From: Flagellimonas flava
Lineage (GTDB): Bacteria > Bacteroidota > Bacteroidia > Flavobacteriales > Flavobacteriaceae
Length of the DNA: 64,000 nucleotides
NCBI RefSeq assembly: GCF_900129665.1
Contig: NZ_FQWL01000010.1
Location: 1-64,000 of the forward strand
Reading direction: 5' to 3'
Of the stretch, positions 17,318 through 27,121 are shown one piece after another. How positions within the stretch are numbered: position 1 is the stretch's first letter; every line of letters begins with the position of its first letter. Under the pieces are notes generated by a model. The model saw nothing but the letters and a program-made list of their open reading frames with translations. It was not told the DNA's origin and searched no databases. The position numbers and the translations under genes are program-made.

Positions 17318-18610
17318 TTATTTGTTCATCAACTCTTCTATCTCCTCAACTTCTATGGGAATATTGCGCATCAGATTAAAGGGCTCTCCCTTTTCCTGGA
17401 TGACCACATCATCTTCCAAGCGCACTCCAAAACCTTCATGGGGAATATAAATACCTGGTTCTACCGTAAAGACCATATTGGCTTTCATCGGGGTTTTCAG
17501 TTCTCCGTAATCATGCGTGTCCAGTCCTATGTGATGACTGGTGCCGTGCATGAAGTATTTTTTATAGGCGGGCCAATTCTTATCCTCGTTTTGCACATCG
17601 GACTTGTCCAGCAGTCCCAATCCCAGTAGTTCAGAGGTCATGATTTTTCCAACCTCTTTATGGAATTCTGCCCAAATGGTCCCGGGAACCAGCATTTTAG
17701 TAGCTTCATCCTTTACCCGAAGTACAGCTTCGTACACTTCTTTTTGACGGGCTGTAAACTTCCCATTGGCCGGAATGGTCCGGGTCATATCACTGGAATA
17801 ATTGGCATATTCAGCCGCAACATCCATCAATATTAAATCTCCGTCTTTGACTTGCTGGTTGTTTTCAATATAGTGCAGCACATTGGCATTGTTCCCTGCT
17901 GCAATGATTGGTGTATAGGCGAAGCCTTTGGACCTATTTCGGACAAACTCGTGCAAATATTCCGCCTCCATCTCGTACTCCCAAACTCCCGGCTTGGTAA
18001 ATTCCAAAATCCTACGGAAACCCTTTTCTGTAATATCACAGGCTTGTTGCATTAAATCCAGTTCTTCCGGTTCCTTCACCCCTCGGATGTTTTGCAAAAT
18101 GGGATTGCTCTTTGCCCATTGATGCGCCGGAAAGTCCTTTTTACATTGTTCAATAAATCGGTCCTCACGGGTCTGGGTCTCAACGGCCTGTCTGTAATGC
18201 TCATTGGTATTGAAATAGACAGTGTCCGCTTCCGTCATCAAGTCAAAAAACACCTTGTCAAAATCGGTCAACCAATAAATGGTTTCGATTCCTGAAGTAG
18301 CCGTAGCCTGTTCTTTCGTCAACTTAGCCCCTTCCCATATGGCTATGTGCTCGTTGGTCTCACGAACGAAAAGAATCTCCCTGTGTTTGGAATCCATCGC
18401 ATCGGGGAAAAGTACCAAAACGGTCTCTTCCTGATCAGCACCGCTCAAGTAAAAAATATCCCTATGCTGGGCAAAGGGCATGGTACTATCCGCACTAATG
18501 GGATAGATGTCGTTGGAATTGAAAACAGCTATACTCTTTGGGCGCATCTGTGCCGTAAATTTTTTTCGGTTTTTAATAAAGAGCTGGTTGCTAATGGGAT
18601 TGTATTTCAT
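17318..18610 (-). CDS. Aminopeptidase P family (Xaa-Pro aminopeptidase)
   Basis: The ATG at 18610 (MKYNPISNQLF) is preferred over an upstream in-frame ATG because a perfect promoter lies between them. The 430-residue protein has an N-terminal creatinase-like domain and an M24 metallopeptidase domain. Metal-ligand motifs are LMDVAAEY...SDMTRT (two Asp), HGTSHHIGLDTHD (His), FTVEPGIYIP (Glu) and RLEDDVVI (Glu). It removes N-terminal residues before proline. The gene heads an operon with the 54-aa membrane protein and the Crp/Fnr regulator. Confidence 0.93.
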   Translation of the reverse strand: MKYNPISNQLFIKNRKKFTAQMRPKSIAVFNSNDIYPISADSTMPFAQHRDIFYLSGADQEETVLVLFPDAMDSKHREILFVRETNEHIAIWEGAKLTKEQATATSGIETIYWLTDFDKVFFDLMTEADTVYFNTNEHYRQAVETQTREDRFIEQCKKDFPAHQWAKSNPILQNIRGVKEPEELDLMQQACDITEKGFRRILEFTKPGVWEYEMEAEYLHEFVRNRSKGFAYTPIIAAGNNANVLHYIENNQQVKDGDLILMDVAAEYANYSSDMTRTIPANGKFTARQKEVYEAVLRVKDEATKMLVPGTIWAEFHKEVGKIMTSELLGLGLLDKSDVQNEDKNWPAYKKYFMHGTSHHIGLDTHDYGELKTPMKANMVFTVEPGIYIPHEGFGVRLEDDVVIQEKGEPFNLMRNIPIEVEEIEELMNK

Positions 18611-18627
18611 GCGAAAATTACTTTCTC

Positions 18628-18659
18628 CAAATGTAGCCAATTGTAATACCCAAGACAAA
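18628..18659 (-). promoter_or_regulatory. Consensus Bacteroidota promoter for the aminopeptidase P gene
   Basis: On the minus strand TTTG (plus 18656-18659) is followed after 20 bp by TACATTTG (plus 18628-18635), matching the TTTG-N19/20-TAnnTTTG promoter form. Predicted start is about 12 nt before the ATG at 18610. The divergent gene at 18696 has only a weak -7-like TACCTTCC at 18664. Confidence 0.7.
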
Positions 18660-18695
18660 TTCATACCTTCCATCGCGAAACAAAATCCTGACTGC

Positions 18696-21539
18696 ATGAA
18701 ACCATTTTTACTCCTCGCTTTTTTCCTGCTTTTTCAAATGTTGCCTGCCCAGCAGGAAGCCACTGCCGCCGACCAGGTTATGGATGCCCTGATCAAGAAA
18801 AAGGAGATGGCGGAAACTTCCCTTGTAAAGAATATACCATTAAAAAATATTGGCCCCTCCATTATGAGTGGAAGAGTGGTGGATCTGGATGTAAATCCAA
18901 AAGACCCATCGGAGTTTTATGTAGCCTATGCTTCAGGGGGATTATGGCACACCAAGAACAACGGCATTTCCTTTGACCCGATAATTGATAGCTCAGACAC
19001 CCAAAATATTGGGGACATTGCTGTGGACTGGAATACCGGTGTACTCTGGGTTGGCACCGGGGAAAACAACTCTTCACGTTCTTCATATGCGGGTATCGGG
19101 ATTTTGAAATCAACAGACCACGGAGTCACTTGGAGCAACATGGGCCTTCCAGATTCGCATCATATTGGTCGAATCTTGGTCAATCCAAATAATCCAGATG
19201 AGGTAGTGGTAGGAGTCACGGGACACTTGTATTCCCCAAACCAGGAACGGGGAATTTATAAAACCACAGATGGAGGGGAAACTTGGAAACAGACACTTTT
19301 TGTCAATACCACAACCGGAATTATTGATGTCGCCTGTTCACCAAACAATTTCAATATCCAATATGCGGCCGCTTGGGAAAAGGACCGTAAAGCTTGGAAT
19401 TTTAAGGGTAACGGAGCGGCTTCTGGCATCTATAAAAGTGTGGACGGCGGGAGCAATTGGACTTTGATCACTGCGGAAGGAAGTGGATTTCCGACCGGGG
19501 AAGGCGTAGGTAGGATAGGCCTTGCTGTTTTTGATGATAATACGGTTTACGCTGTCCATGATAGCCAATTTCGAAGGGAAAAGCAGGAAAAAGAAAAAAC
19601 AGACGAACTCACCAAAGAAGACTTAAGGTCCATGAATTCAGAAACCTTTTTGACCTTGGATAACAAAAAATTGAACGATTATCTCAAAAACAATGGCTTT
19701 CATGAAAAGTACAAGGCTGAGAACGTAAAGCAGATGATCAGAAGCGGAGCCGTAAAACCCATAGACCTGGCCAAGTATCTTGAGAATGCCAATTCCCTAT
19801 TGTTCGACACTCCGGTCATTGGTGCAGAAGTGTATCGAAGTGACGATTCGGGGAGCAGCTGGAACAAAATGAACGATGATTACATCAACGACCTTTTTTA
19901 TAGTTATGGGTATTACTTTGCCCAAATTCGGGTCGACCCCAGCAACAAGGATCGTATCTATTTGGCAGGAGTCCCCTTGATCAAATCCGAAGATGGCGGA
20001 AAAACCTATACTTCCATAGGAAAGGAAAATGTACATGCGGATCATCATGCGTTGTGGATCAACCCAGCAAAACCTGGACACTTGATCAATGGCAACGATG
20101 GGGGTATTAACATCTCCTACGACGACGGGGCACATTGGATGAAAAACAACACGCCAAAAGTGGGACAGTTCTATGCCATTAATGTGGATCAAGAAGAACC
20201 TTATAACGTCTATGGGGGCTTACAGGATAATGGAGTTTGGAAGGGCGCCCATGATAATAAGGAGGATTATGCATGGCAGCAAAATGGAAAAAACCCTTGG
20301 CAGCGTATAATGGGAGGAGATGGGATGCAAGTCCAAATAGACCAGCGAAATTCCAATATCGTCTATACAGGATATCAATTTGGCAACTACTACAGGCTTG
20401 ACCTGTCCAAAGGCAAGCAGACGTATATTCAGCCCAAGCACGAACTCGGGGAAGCCCCATATCGATTCAATTGGCAAACTCCCATTCTTTTATCGGAACA
20501 TAACCAGGACATCCTTTATTTAGGCGGGAACAAACTACACCGCTCCCTGAACCAAGGGAAAGATTGGGAAGCCATTTCTGAGGATTTGACCCAAGGCGGA
20601 AAACAGGGGAACGTGGCTTATGGAACTCTGACCACGATTTCGGAATCCCCATTCAAATTTGGCCTATTGTATGTGGGCACTGATGATGGATTGGTGCAAG
20701 TATCCAAAAATGCTGGTGGCAGTTGGACAAACGTTTCATCTATGTTTCCAAAAAACCAATGGGTAAGCGAGGTGGCCGCATCCAAACATAAAAAGGAACG
20801 TGTGTATGCCACCCTTAATGGGTATCGATGGGATGATTTTACTCCTTATATATACGTAAGCGAAGATTATGGCCAAAATTGGAAAAGCATTTCAAAGGGT
20901 ATTCCCACGTCTCCTGTGAATGCGCTGGTTGAAGACCCAGAAAACGAAAATTTACTTTTTGCCGGTACCGACAATGGCCTTTATGTTAGTTTTGACCGCG
21001 GTAATTCTTGGGAGCTGCTCCAAAATGGAATGCCCAATGTTGCTGTCCACGATTTGGTGATACAACCGAAGGCCAAACATCTTTTAGTGGGAACCCATGG
21101 CCGTAGTATTTACAAAGCCGATATTTCCATTTTGCAACAAATGAGTCCGGAGGCAATGACCAAGGAGTTTGTTGTTTTTGATTTGGAAACCATTAAACAC
21201 TCCAAGTCATGGGGCAATCCTGGCTATACATGGGATAAACCCAATACTCCGGGATTGGACGTCAGTTTTTATTCGAAAAAAGCAGGTAGCTGTTCCGCCA
21301 AAATAACTACTGTAAATGGAACTATTGTAAGCTCAACGGAAATGCCTGTTGATCGCGGCATAAACGTTTTGTCCTATGATCTGGCCTTTTCCAAAAAAGG
21401 AAAGAGCAATTTCTTAAAGCGTAACAAAATGAAGCTGAAGGAGGCCAAAAATGGAAAAACCTATCTTCCTAAAGGAAACTATGTTGTTGCGATAACAACT
21501 AACGGGCAAACTGAAAAAACGGAATTCAAAATAGAATAA
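18696..21539 (+). CDS. Secreted BNR/sortilin-like beta-propeller protein
   Basis: The ATG at 18696 begins a signal peptide (MKPFLLLAFFLLFQMLPAQQ); the frame is open further upstream but is antisense to the aminopeptidase there. The 947-residue protein has many BNR/Asp-box repeats: LWHTKNNG, LKSTDHGVTW, YKTTDGGETW, YKSVDGGSNW, YRSDDSGSSW and YVSEDYGQNW. This is the VPS10/sortilin-like propeller class common in Bacteroidota and often annotated as a glycosyl hydrolase. No catalytic residues can be assigned, so a binding role is as likely. The DUF2721 gene follows with no gap. Confidence 0.85.
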   Translation: MKPFLLLAFFLLFQMLPAQQEATAADQVMDALIKKKEMAETSLVKNIPLKNIGPSIMSGRVVDLDVNPKDPSEFYVAYASGGLWHTKNNGISFDPIIDSSDTQNIGDIAVDWNTGVLWVGTGENNSSRSSYAGIGILKSTDHGVTWSNMGLPDSHHIGRILVNPNNPDEVVVGVTGHLYSPNQERGIYKTTDGGETWKQTLFVNTTTGIIDVACSPNNFNIQYAAAWEKDRKAWNFKGNGAASGIYKSVDGGSNWTLITAEGSGFPTGEGVGRIGLAVFDDNTVYAVHDSQFRREKQEKEKTDELTKEDLRSMNSETFLTLDNKKLNDYLKNNGFHEKYKAENVKQMIRSGAVKPIDLAKYLENANSLLFDTPVIGAEVYRSDDSGSSWNKMNDDYINDLFYSYGYYFAQIRVDPSNKDRIYLAGVPLIKSEDGGKTYTSIGKENVHADHHALWINPAKPGHLINGNDGGINISYDDGAHWMKNNTPKVGQFYAINVDQEEPYNVYGGLQDNGVWKGAHDNKEDYAWQQNGKNPWQRIMGGDGMQVQIDQRNSNIVYTGYQFGNYYRLDLSKGKQTYIQPKHELGEAPYRFNWQTPILLSEHNQDILYLGGNKLHRSLNQGKDWEAISEDLTQGGKQGNVAYGTLTTISESPFKFGLLYVGTDDGLVQVSKNAGGSWTNVSSMFPKNQWVSEVAASKHKKERVYATLNGYRWDDFTPYIYVSEDYGQNWKSISKGIPTSPVNALVEDPENENLLFAGTDNGLYVSFDRGNSWELLQNGMPNVAVHDLVIQPKAKHLLVGTHGRSIYKADISILQQMSPEAMTKEFVVFDLETIKHSKSWGNPGYTWDKPNTPGLDVSFYSKKAGSCSAKITTVNGTIVSSTEMPVDRGINVLSYDLAFSKKGKSNFLKRNKMKLKEAKNGKTYLPKGNYVVAITTNGQTEKTEFKIE

Positions 21540-21929
21540 ATGCAACTGTCGCTAAGCATTCCCGCTTTATTGTTCCCTGCCATTTCATTGACGATGTTGG
21601 CATACAATGCTCGTTATTTGGCCATAGCTGCACTCATTCGCCAACTGCACAAACAATATTTGGAGGAGGATTCCCAACCTTTGAAAAAACAGATTGAACA
21701 ACTGCGCCGTAGATTGCGCATTATCAAAAACATGCAGGCCTCTGCCATTATAAGTTTTTTACTCTCGGCAGTGACCATGTTTTTAATTTATGTGGAAATG
21801 AACTTTTGGGCCAACATCATTTTCGGAGTTAGTTTGATTGCCTTAATGATTTCACTTTTACTTTCCCTGGTTGAAGTCCAGCTTTCCACCAAAGCCTTAG
21901 GAATTCAACTCAGTAATATGGAAAAATAG
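21540..21929 (+). CDS. DUF2721 family membrane protein
   Basis: The 129-residue protein has an N-terminal hydrophobic helix, a charged middle (YLEEDSQPLKKQIEQLRRRLRIIKNMQ) and two C-terminal membrane helices. The FPAISLTMLAYNARYLAI start is typical of DUF2721, a widespread inner-membrane family without assigned function. The ATG follows directly on the stop of the BNR gene, so the two are co-translated. Confidence 0.85.
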   Translation: MQLSLSIPALLFPAISLTMLAYNARYLAIAALIRQLHKQYLEEDSQPLKKQIEQLRRRLRIIKNMQASAIISFLLSAVTMFLIYVEMNFWANIIFGVSLIALMISLLLSLVEVQLSTKALGIQLSNMEK

Positions 21930-22035
21930 TGGTCAGCCGTCAAAAATTTACCTTTTAGTTGTTTGGGATTGCGATTTAACCCCAAAGAATTTATAATTTT
22001 ACCCCTTCCAACACTCTTTATTGGTGATTTAAACC

Positions 22036-22488
22036 ATGGTTACTTTGGTTATGCAGTGTGTAAAAGAAATTGATTTTTTTAGAAATATCAGGGAAATCCG
22101 GGAATACGAATTCGGGGTGTTTTATTTCTTTGATGGTTTGGTAATTTCCGAAATCAAGAAAGATGTTGTATTCAATTGGGCCATGGCGCAAAAGGCCATT
22201 GATGCAGCCTATGAAATCATAGGGAAGGACAAACCCATTGCCTATATTTCAAATCGCATCAACAATTATTCGGTGGTTCCAACCGATTGGATAAAATTCT
22301 ACACCAACAGAAACCAGCTTGAGTTCTATTCCGTAGTTGCCTATAATAAGGGTGGATTGGCCAGCTTAATTCTGGAGCGGATGTTTTTTCGGAACAGCAT
22401 CAGACAATTCTCCGATTTGGACAGTGCGATCAAATGGAGCCTTACCAAAATTTCCGAAATGGAAAATAAAAAGGAAGTGCTGAAATAG
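22036..22488 (+). CDS. Conserved hypothetical protein (STAS/SEC14-like guess)
   Basis: The 150-residue soluble protein has alternating hydrophobic strands and helices (FGVFYFFDGLVISEIKK, KDKPIAYISNRINNYSVVPTDWIKF). This recalls Flavobacteriia proteins annotated as STAS/SEC14-domain, but I cannot confirm the family. Its stop touches the stop of the converging deacylase gene. Upstream, TAATTTTA near 21995 may be a -7 box. Function unknown. Confidence 0.6.
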   Translation: MVTLVMQCVKEIDFFRNIREIREYEFGVFYFFDGLVISEIKKDVVFNWAMAQKAIDAAYEIIGKDKPIAYISNRINNYSVVPTDWIKFYTNRNQLEFYSVVAYNKGGLASLILERMFFRNSIRQFSDLDSAIKWSLTKISEMENKKEVLK

Positions 22489-23448
22489 TTACTGCCCTAT
22501 GTGAAAAAGAGCATCTCCCTGATTCACCACTGCCTGGTGGTTAATACAAAAAACATATCCATCAAAAGGTGCCTTTATCTTCTTGTTCTTTTTGGCATAG
22601 GTATCGGTTAACAAACCCAAAGTCTGGCCTTTTGCCACTTTTTTTCCATTTTCTGCCTCAGGAATGAACATCCCGGCCCTTGAGGCCCTGACCCATCTCT
22701 TTCGTTCCAAATGGATCGTTCTTCTTTTCTTTGAGGAGGAATTTTTGGGAAGCATACCCAAATTTGCCAGCACATTATGTACGCCTGTGATACCCACTTC
22801 AATGCTATTTTCATCAAATCGCATACTTTCTCCCGCCTCAAAAACAATGGTTGGAATTCCTTGTTTCAAAGCTGTTTTTCTAAAAGACCCGTTGATCAAT
22901 CTACTGGCAAAATAAAAAGGGGCATCAAAGGCCTCGGCCAATTGCTTGCTTTTATCATCTTCCAGCGAATATCGTGTTTGGGGGAAATTATGCCGCTGCC
23001 CACCTCCAGTGTGCAGATCAATTCCGAAATCCACTTGGGGTAGTATCTGTGTTGTATAGGTATGCGCAATGCGACTGGCCAAGGAACCTACCTTACTTCC
23101 GGGAAAGCTTCGATTGACATCTTTACCATCCGGTACATCTCGTGAAAAATGAATAAATCCAAAAACATTGAGAATTGGCACCACGATCACCGCTCCCTTT
23201 TTTATTTGAAATACATTGTCTTGGAGCATACGGCGAACGGTCTCCACGCCATTGATCTCATCCCCGTGCAGGCCCGCTTGAACCAAAACCGTTGGGCCCG
23301 CTTTTTTCCCGTTGAACACATGAACGGGAATATGAATAAGGGTGCCCGTTGGTAAACGCGCAATATTGATTTGGACCAGTTTGTTTTGTCCAGGGGAAAC
23401 GTCCTCCCCGTTGATGTGTATGATTTTATTTTCTCCTTCGCTGCCCAT
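22489..23448 (-). CDS. Succinylglutamate desuccinylase/aspartoacylase family deacylase (M14)
   Basis: The ATG at 23448 (MGSEGENKIIHING) is chosen; an ATG 12 bp upstream would lengthen the overlap with rimK. The roughly 319-residue protein is an M14-like zinc deacylase. Zinc ligands are in AGLHGDEINGVE (His, Glu) and IDLHTGG (His), with the catalytic Glu in VFEAGES. A C-terminal biotinyl-like beta domain ends the protein (KKIKAPFDGYVF). It overlaps the RimK-like ligase gene by 23 bp. Pairing suggests it removes or trims the amino acids that the ligase adds, which is inference. Confidence 0.85.
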   Translation of the reverse strand: MGSEGENKIIHINGEDVSPGQNKLVQINIARLPTGTLIHIPVHVFNGKKAGPTVLVQAGLHGDEINGVETVRRMLQDNVFQIKKGAVIVVPILNVFGFIHFSRDVPDGKDVNRSFPGSKVGSLASRIAHTYTTQILPQVDFGIDLHTGGGQRHNFPQTRYSLEDDKSKQLAEAFDAPFYFASRLINGSFRKTALKQGIPTIVFEAGESMRFDENSIEVGITGVHNVLANLGMLPKNSSSKKRRTIHLERKRWVRASRAGMFIPEAENGKKVAKGQTLGLLTDTYAKKNKKIKAPFDGYVFCINHQAVVNQGDALFHIGQ

Positions 23449-24316
23449 TTTTCTCAACAAATTGTATGATGTGCTTAGCTACATTAATACCGGTTGCCCC
23501 TTCTATTCCCTGCAATCCCGGAGACGCATTTACCTCTATGAGCACTGGACCCCTTTTTGACCGCATTAAATCAACACCCGCTACGCCAAGGCCCAAATAC
23601 TTTGTAGCATTTAAGGCTATAAATTGCTCTTTGGCCGTGGGTTTTATTGCGGTGGTATCCGCCCCTCTGTGCACATTGGACCTAAAATCGTCCAAATCAC
23701 TGGTGCGTTTCATGCTCGCCACAACTTTGTTCCCAACAACTATGATCCTAATGTCTTCCCCGTTGGCCTCTTCAATATACCGTTGCAACAAAATACTGGT
23801 GTCCATTTTATAGAGGGTATCGATAATGGATTTGGCCGATTTTTTGGTTTCGGCCAATATAACTCCCATTCCGTGGGTACCTTCCTGAAGTTTGATAATG
23901 ACCGGCGGTCCTCCCAACAGCTTAATCTGTTCCTCTATATCGTCAGGATTGATGGAAAAAACGGTTTCCGGGATTGGGATGCCTTTTCTGGCCATGATCT
24001 GAAGAGTTCTCACCTTGTTCCTAGCCCTGGTAATCCCTAAAGATCGAGCGGTACTGAACACATTGTTCATTTCAAATTGTTTCACGATAGCCGCTCCATG
24101 GCGTGTTACCTTTGCACCAATCCTAGGAATAATAGCGTCAAACTCGTCGGTTACATTGTCATCACCAAAAAAAATCTGCGGTTTGCCCTCGCCCAATTTT
24201 ACAGAGCACTTGGTATGATCAATAAGCTCCACATAATGACCTGCAGCTTGAGCCTCATCAACTATCCTTCGTGTTGAGTGCACATTAAGACTAACCGATA
24301 AAATGGCTATATCCAA
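23426..24316 (-). CDS. rimK: RimK-family alpha-L-glutamate ligase
   Basis: The 296-residue ATP-grasp enzyme has GITRARNKVRTLQIMARKGIPIPET, the ATP-binding PPVIIKLQEGTHGMGVILAE and the Mg-binding VLIEVNASPGLQGIEGATG. RimK adds glutamates to ribosomal protein S6 in E. coli; homologues modify other substrates, so the target here is unknown. It is translationally coupled to the downstream deacylase gene. Length equals that of E. coli RimK. Confidence 0.88.
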   Translation of the reverse strand: MDIAILSVSLNVHSTRRIVDEAQAAGHYVELIDHTKCSVKLGEGKPQIFFGDDNVTDEFDAIIPRIGAKVTRHGAAIVKQFEMNNVFSTARSLGITRARNKVRTLQIMARKGIPIPETVFSINPDDIEEQIKLLGGPPVIIKLQEGTHGMGVILAETKKSAKSIIDTLYKMDTSILLQRYIEEANGEDIRIIVVGNKVVASMKRTSDLDDFRSNVHRGADTTAIKPTAKEQFIALNATKYLGLGVAGVDLMRSKRGPVLIEVNASPGLQGIEGATGINVAKHIIQFVEKNGQRRRK

Positions 24317-24485
24317 AATCTTGGTTTAGTGTTTGAGAAACTTTGCCTCAATATCGCAAAAAAACAATCTCTCCCGACTATAAAAGTTTATTTCCGAACC
24401 ATCCATACAGTTTTGAAGGTCAATCAGGAACAATTTCGTAAGGAAAGGCAGGAGCAATCCTACCTTTAATTGTTCTCCATCGGAC

Positions 24486-26186
24486 ATGCCCTTTATTCTT
24501 ATGACTTGGAACCTCTACAATAGTATCATTTTGGGAATCGGAACGCCTTTGGCCATGCTGAGTGCTTACCGAATGCTCTTGGGCTGGAAAAGACCATTGC
24601 ACCGGTACCTTTTTGCCTTCATTCTTCTGTCACTCGTGGTCATCTTGCAGGTCATTCTAATTGATATTGGGTTGACAAAGGCCTATCCTCTATTGCTTTT
24701 GTTCTATATGCCGTTCCAATTTCTATGCCCTGCTCTTTTTACCGCTTTTGCGTATACGTATACAGACCAACTGCATCTGTTTAAGAAGTACAAATGGTAC
24801 TTTTTTGCCCCTTTCATCATTTTTTTTGGACTCTATTCCTTTCTTAAGGTCAACGTAATAAATGGTTACGCGTGGATATCCGCCCAGACTGCGGCCCATA
24901 TAGGGGCCGAATGGGATGAAAACAGTGCCTTAACCCTATCCCTCCTAGCCGCTCTATGGAATTACCGTTTGCTCAAAAACTACGAGCGGGGTATGGGCAA
25001 CCTTCCACATCAGGTCGTATTGAGAAAGACCAAGTGGCTCAAGACCATGTATTTGGTCATGGTGGTCTTAAGTCTACTCTGGCTCGGTGTCATAATAGGC
25101 ATCAAACTTATCGACTCCTGGTCTGGCCATGGTCCTTACTATCCTCTTTGGGGCTTGTTTATTGTATTCTATTATCTCCTTTTCTTCATGGGGAATCGAC
25201 ATTTGAGGATGGTACATAAGGAAAAGGAATCCCAAAGAAAAACCCTGGAATCCTTTCAGCATAACTTCCAAGTGACTGCCCTTCAAAAGGTTTTTAACGA
25301 AACCGAAATGCTATCCATCCAGGAAAGTCAGTCCGATGTCAACGAAATTCTGAGCTACTTTGCCACTTCTTTATTTGACAAAAAAAATGAGGACGAAGTG
25401 GTCTGGGATATCACAAAGAATTGCATTTCTAAATTGGGTCTTGAAGATTGCGTATTGTATATCTGGAACGACGCCAAGGGTATCTTACAGCAAAAGGCGG
25501 CCCATGGCGAAAAGGAATTTGCAAATCGAAAAATCCTAAGTCCCATAGAAATCCCGCTTGGTAAAGGTATTGTTGGCTCTGTGGCCCAAAACCAAAAATG
25601 GGAATTGGTGAACAACCTGGACGATGATGTCAGATATATAGAGGATGATAAAAAAAGAAGCTCAGAATTAGCCGTTCCATTGGTTTATGAAAATCGATTA
25701 TTGGGGGTTCTGGATTCCGAAAATTCGGAAAAAAACTTTTTTAATGAGCGACACCTATTGTTATTTCAACTGATTGCAAAATTGACATCGACCAAATTGG
25801 GGCAGCTCGTTAACCAAAACACCTTTGAACTGACCGACGACAACACCCACTACCAAGCATTGCTCCACTGGTTTGCCGAAGACAAGCCTTACCTGAATCC
25901 TTATCTCAGCCTAACAACAGTAAGTCAGCACTTAAACATCAGTGGCGGATATCTTTCACAAATCGTCAACAAACTGGAGGAGACCAATTTTTCCGAGTTT
26001 TTGAACAAGCATCGCGTCGAAGAGGCCAAGCAAATATTAGTGAACCCCAACTATTCTTGTTACACCATAGTTTCCATAGGACTTGAATCGGGCTTCAACT
26101 CCAAGTCGGCTTTTTATACCGCATTTAAAAAACATACCGGCCAAACTCCATCTGGGTTCCGCCAAAGGCATTTGATCTTGTCCTGA
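24486..26186 (+). CDS. 7TM-GAF-AraC type transcriptional regulator
   Basis: The 566-residue protein has six or seven membrane helices (residues about 10-240), a GAF domain (about 280-440) and an AraC-type double helix-turn-helix (about 465-566, with SLTTVSQHLNISGGYLSQIVN and SIGLESGFNSKSAFYTAFKKHTGQTPSGFR). It probably turns a membrane or lipophilic signal plus a small ligand into DNA binding. The GAF domain is closely similar to that of the kinase at 50276. ATG at 24501 is an alternative start. It is monocistronic, with a -7-like TACCTTTA at 24461. Confidence 0.85.
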   Translation: MPFILMTWNLYNSIILGIGTPLAMLSAYRMLLGWKRPLHRYLFAFILLSLVVILQVILIDIGLTKAYPLLLLFYMPFQFLCPALFTAFAYTYTDQLHLFKKYKWYFFAPFIIFFGLYSFLKVNVINGYAWISAQTAAHIGAEWDENSALTLSLLAALWNYRLLKNYERGMGNLPHQVVLRKTKWLKTMYLVMVVLSLLWLGVIIGIKLIDSWSGHGPYYPLWGLFIVFYYLLFFMGNRHLRMVHKEKESQRKTLESFQHNFQVTALQKVFNETEMLSIQESQSDVNEILSYFATSLFDKKNEDEVVWDITKNCISKLGLEDCVLYIWNDAKGILQQKAAHGEKEFANRKILSPIEIPLGKGIVGSVAQNQKWELVNNLDDDVRYIEDDKKRSSELAVPLVYENRLLGVLDSENSEKNFFNERHLLLFQLIAKLTSTKLGQLVNQNTFELTDDNTHYQALLHWFAEDKPYLNPYLSLTTVSQHLNISGGYLSQIVNKLEETNFSEFLNKHRVEEAKQILVNPNYSCYTIVSIGLESGFNSKSAFYTAFKKHTGQTPSGFRQRHLILS

Positions 26187-26266
26187 TTCTTCAAAATTGA
26201 AAGAAACTGGACTCCTTTCACTCCATCAAGTCCTAGGTTTACCCCAAATTTTAAACTTTATAATTT

Positions 26267-26878
26267 ATGCAAACAAAAAAATTGTTTAGAACAATGTGTA
26301 TGGCCCTTTGCGGTGCTTTGGTATTGGTGTCCTGCTCCGCAGAGGATGGGGCAACCGGTCCTGCTGGACCCGCCGGGCCGCAAGGAGAACAGGGGCCTGC
26401 AGGAGCCGATGGGCAAGATGGTGCACAAGGCGAGCAGGGTGAACCAGGAACTGCTAACGTCATCTATTCCGATTGGATAACCCGAGATTTTGAAACTGGA
26501 GGAGCTTCTGAAACCAATGAACAGCTTTTGGAAACTTTTGGTCTCACAGATTTTAACTTGAATGAGGACGTCCTTCTGGTATATGGCAGAAGAGAAATCA
26601 ATGCCCTTGTCAATGTAGTTCATCAATTGCCTTATACCCATACAAGTCAACAGGAGTACTATACATTCAGTGTTGCAAATTTTATTGGGGGTAGTTCATT
26701 AAGAATTCTGGCATCTACCCTAGATGGCGGCACAAATCTTTTTACCTATTTTGGTGAATTTAGATACGTTATAATTCCTGGAGGAACACCGGTTACCGAT
26801 CCGGCTTCCAAATCCTATAAAGATTGGAGCAACATGTCCTATAAAGAAGTTGCAGACTATTTTGGAATTACCGAGTAA
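26267..26878 (+). CDS. Lipoprotein with short collagen-like stalk
   Basis: The 203-residue lipoprotein has lipobox LVLVSC (Cys23). Residues 28-61 are twelve Gly-X-Y triplets beginning GATGPAGPAGPQGEQGP, rich in Pro, Gln and Asp. The remaining 140 residues form a folded C-terminal domain (YSDWITRDFE, EEVLLVYGRREI-like, NMSYKEVADYFGI). Collagen-like stalks trimerise in other bacteria, so this may be a trimeric surface protein; that is inference. The C-terminal domain is not recognised. A weak A5/T5 hairpin follows the stop. Confidence 0.8.
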   Translation: MQTKKLFRTMCMALCGALVLVSCSAEDGATGPAGPAGPQGEQGPAGADGQDGAQGEQGEPGTANVIYSDWITRDFETGGASETNEQLLETFGLTDFNLNEDVLLVYGRREINALVNVVHQLPYTHTSQQEYYTFSVANFIGGSSLRILASTLDGGTNLFTYFGEFRYVIIPGGTPVTDPASKSYKDWSNMSYKEVADYFGITE

Positions 26879-27072
26879 CTCTCCTTAAAAAGTTCCCCCT
26901 TTTTACTAAATCTGTTTCCTTTTCTTCAAAAAAAACAGGCAGTCCGAGCCTACCAAAACCCAAAATTGTTTGATCTTTATAGCATCTTGATGCCATTTTC
27001 AAATTTTTCTTTCAACGCCAAGGCGCACTGCTTATAATCCTTCTAAATAAGACCGTATCCAAGGCTTAAAAC

Positions 27073-27103
27073 TTGTTAAACATACGTCCGTGCCGTAAAT
27101 TTG
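27073..27103 (+). promoter_or_regulatory. Consensus promoter of the sdh operon
   Basis: TTG at 27073-27075 is followed after 20 bp by TAAATTTG at 27096-27103, an exact TAnnTTTG -7 motif. The transcript would begin near 27109, about 13 nt before the sdhC ATG. Confidence 0.75.
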
Positions 27104-27121
27104 TAGGTAAAACCAGCACTG

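Noticed and set aside
18507..18695. Longer N-terminus for the BNR protein
   Set aside because: The added 63 residues are antisense to the aminopeptidase gene and would hide an obvious signal peptide at 18696.
26885..26906. Terminator after the collagen-like lipoprotein
   Set aside because: The AAAAAG/CTTTTT stem is A-T only and has no clear T-run, too weak to list as a feature.
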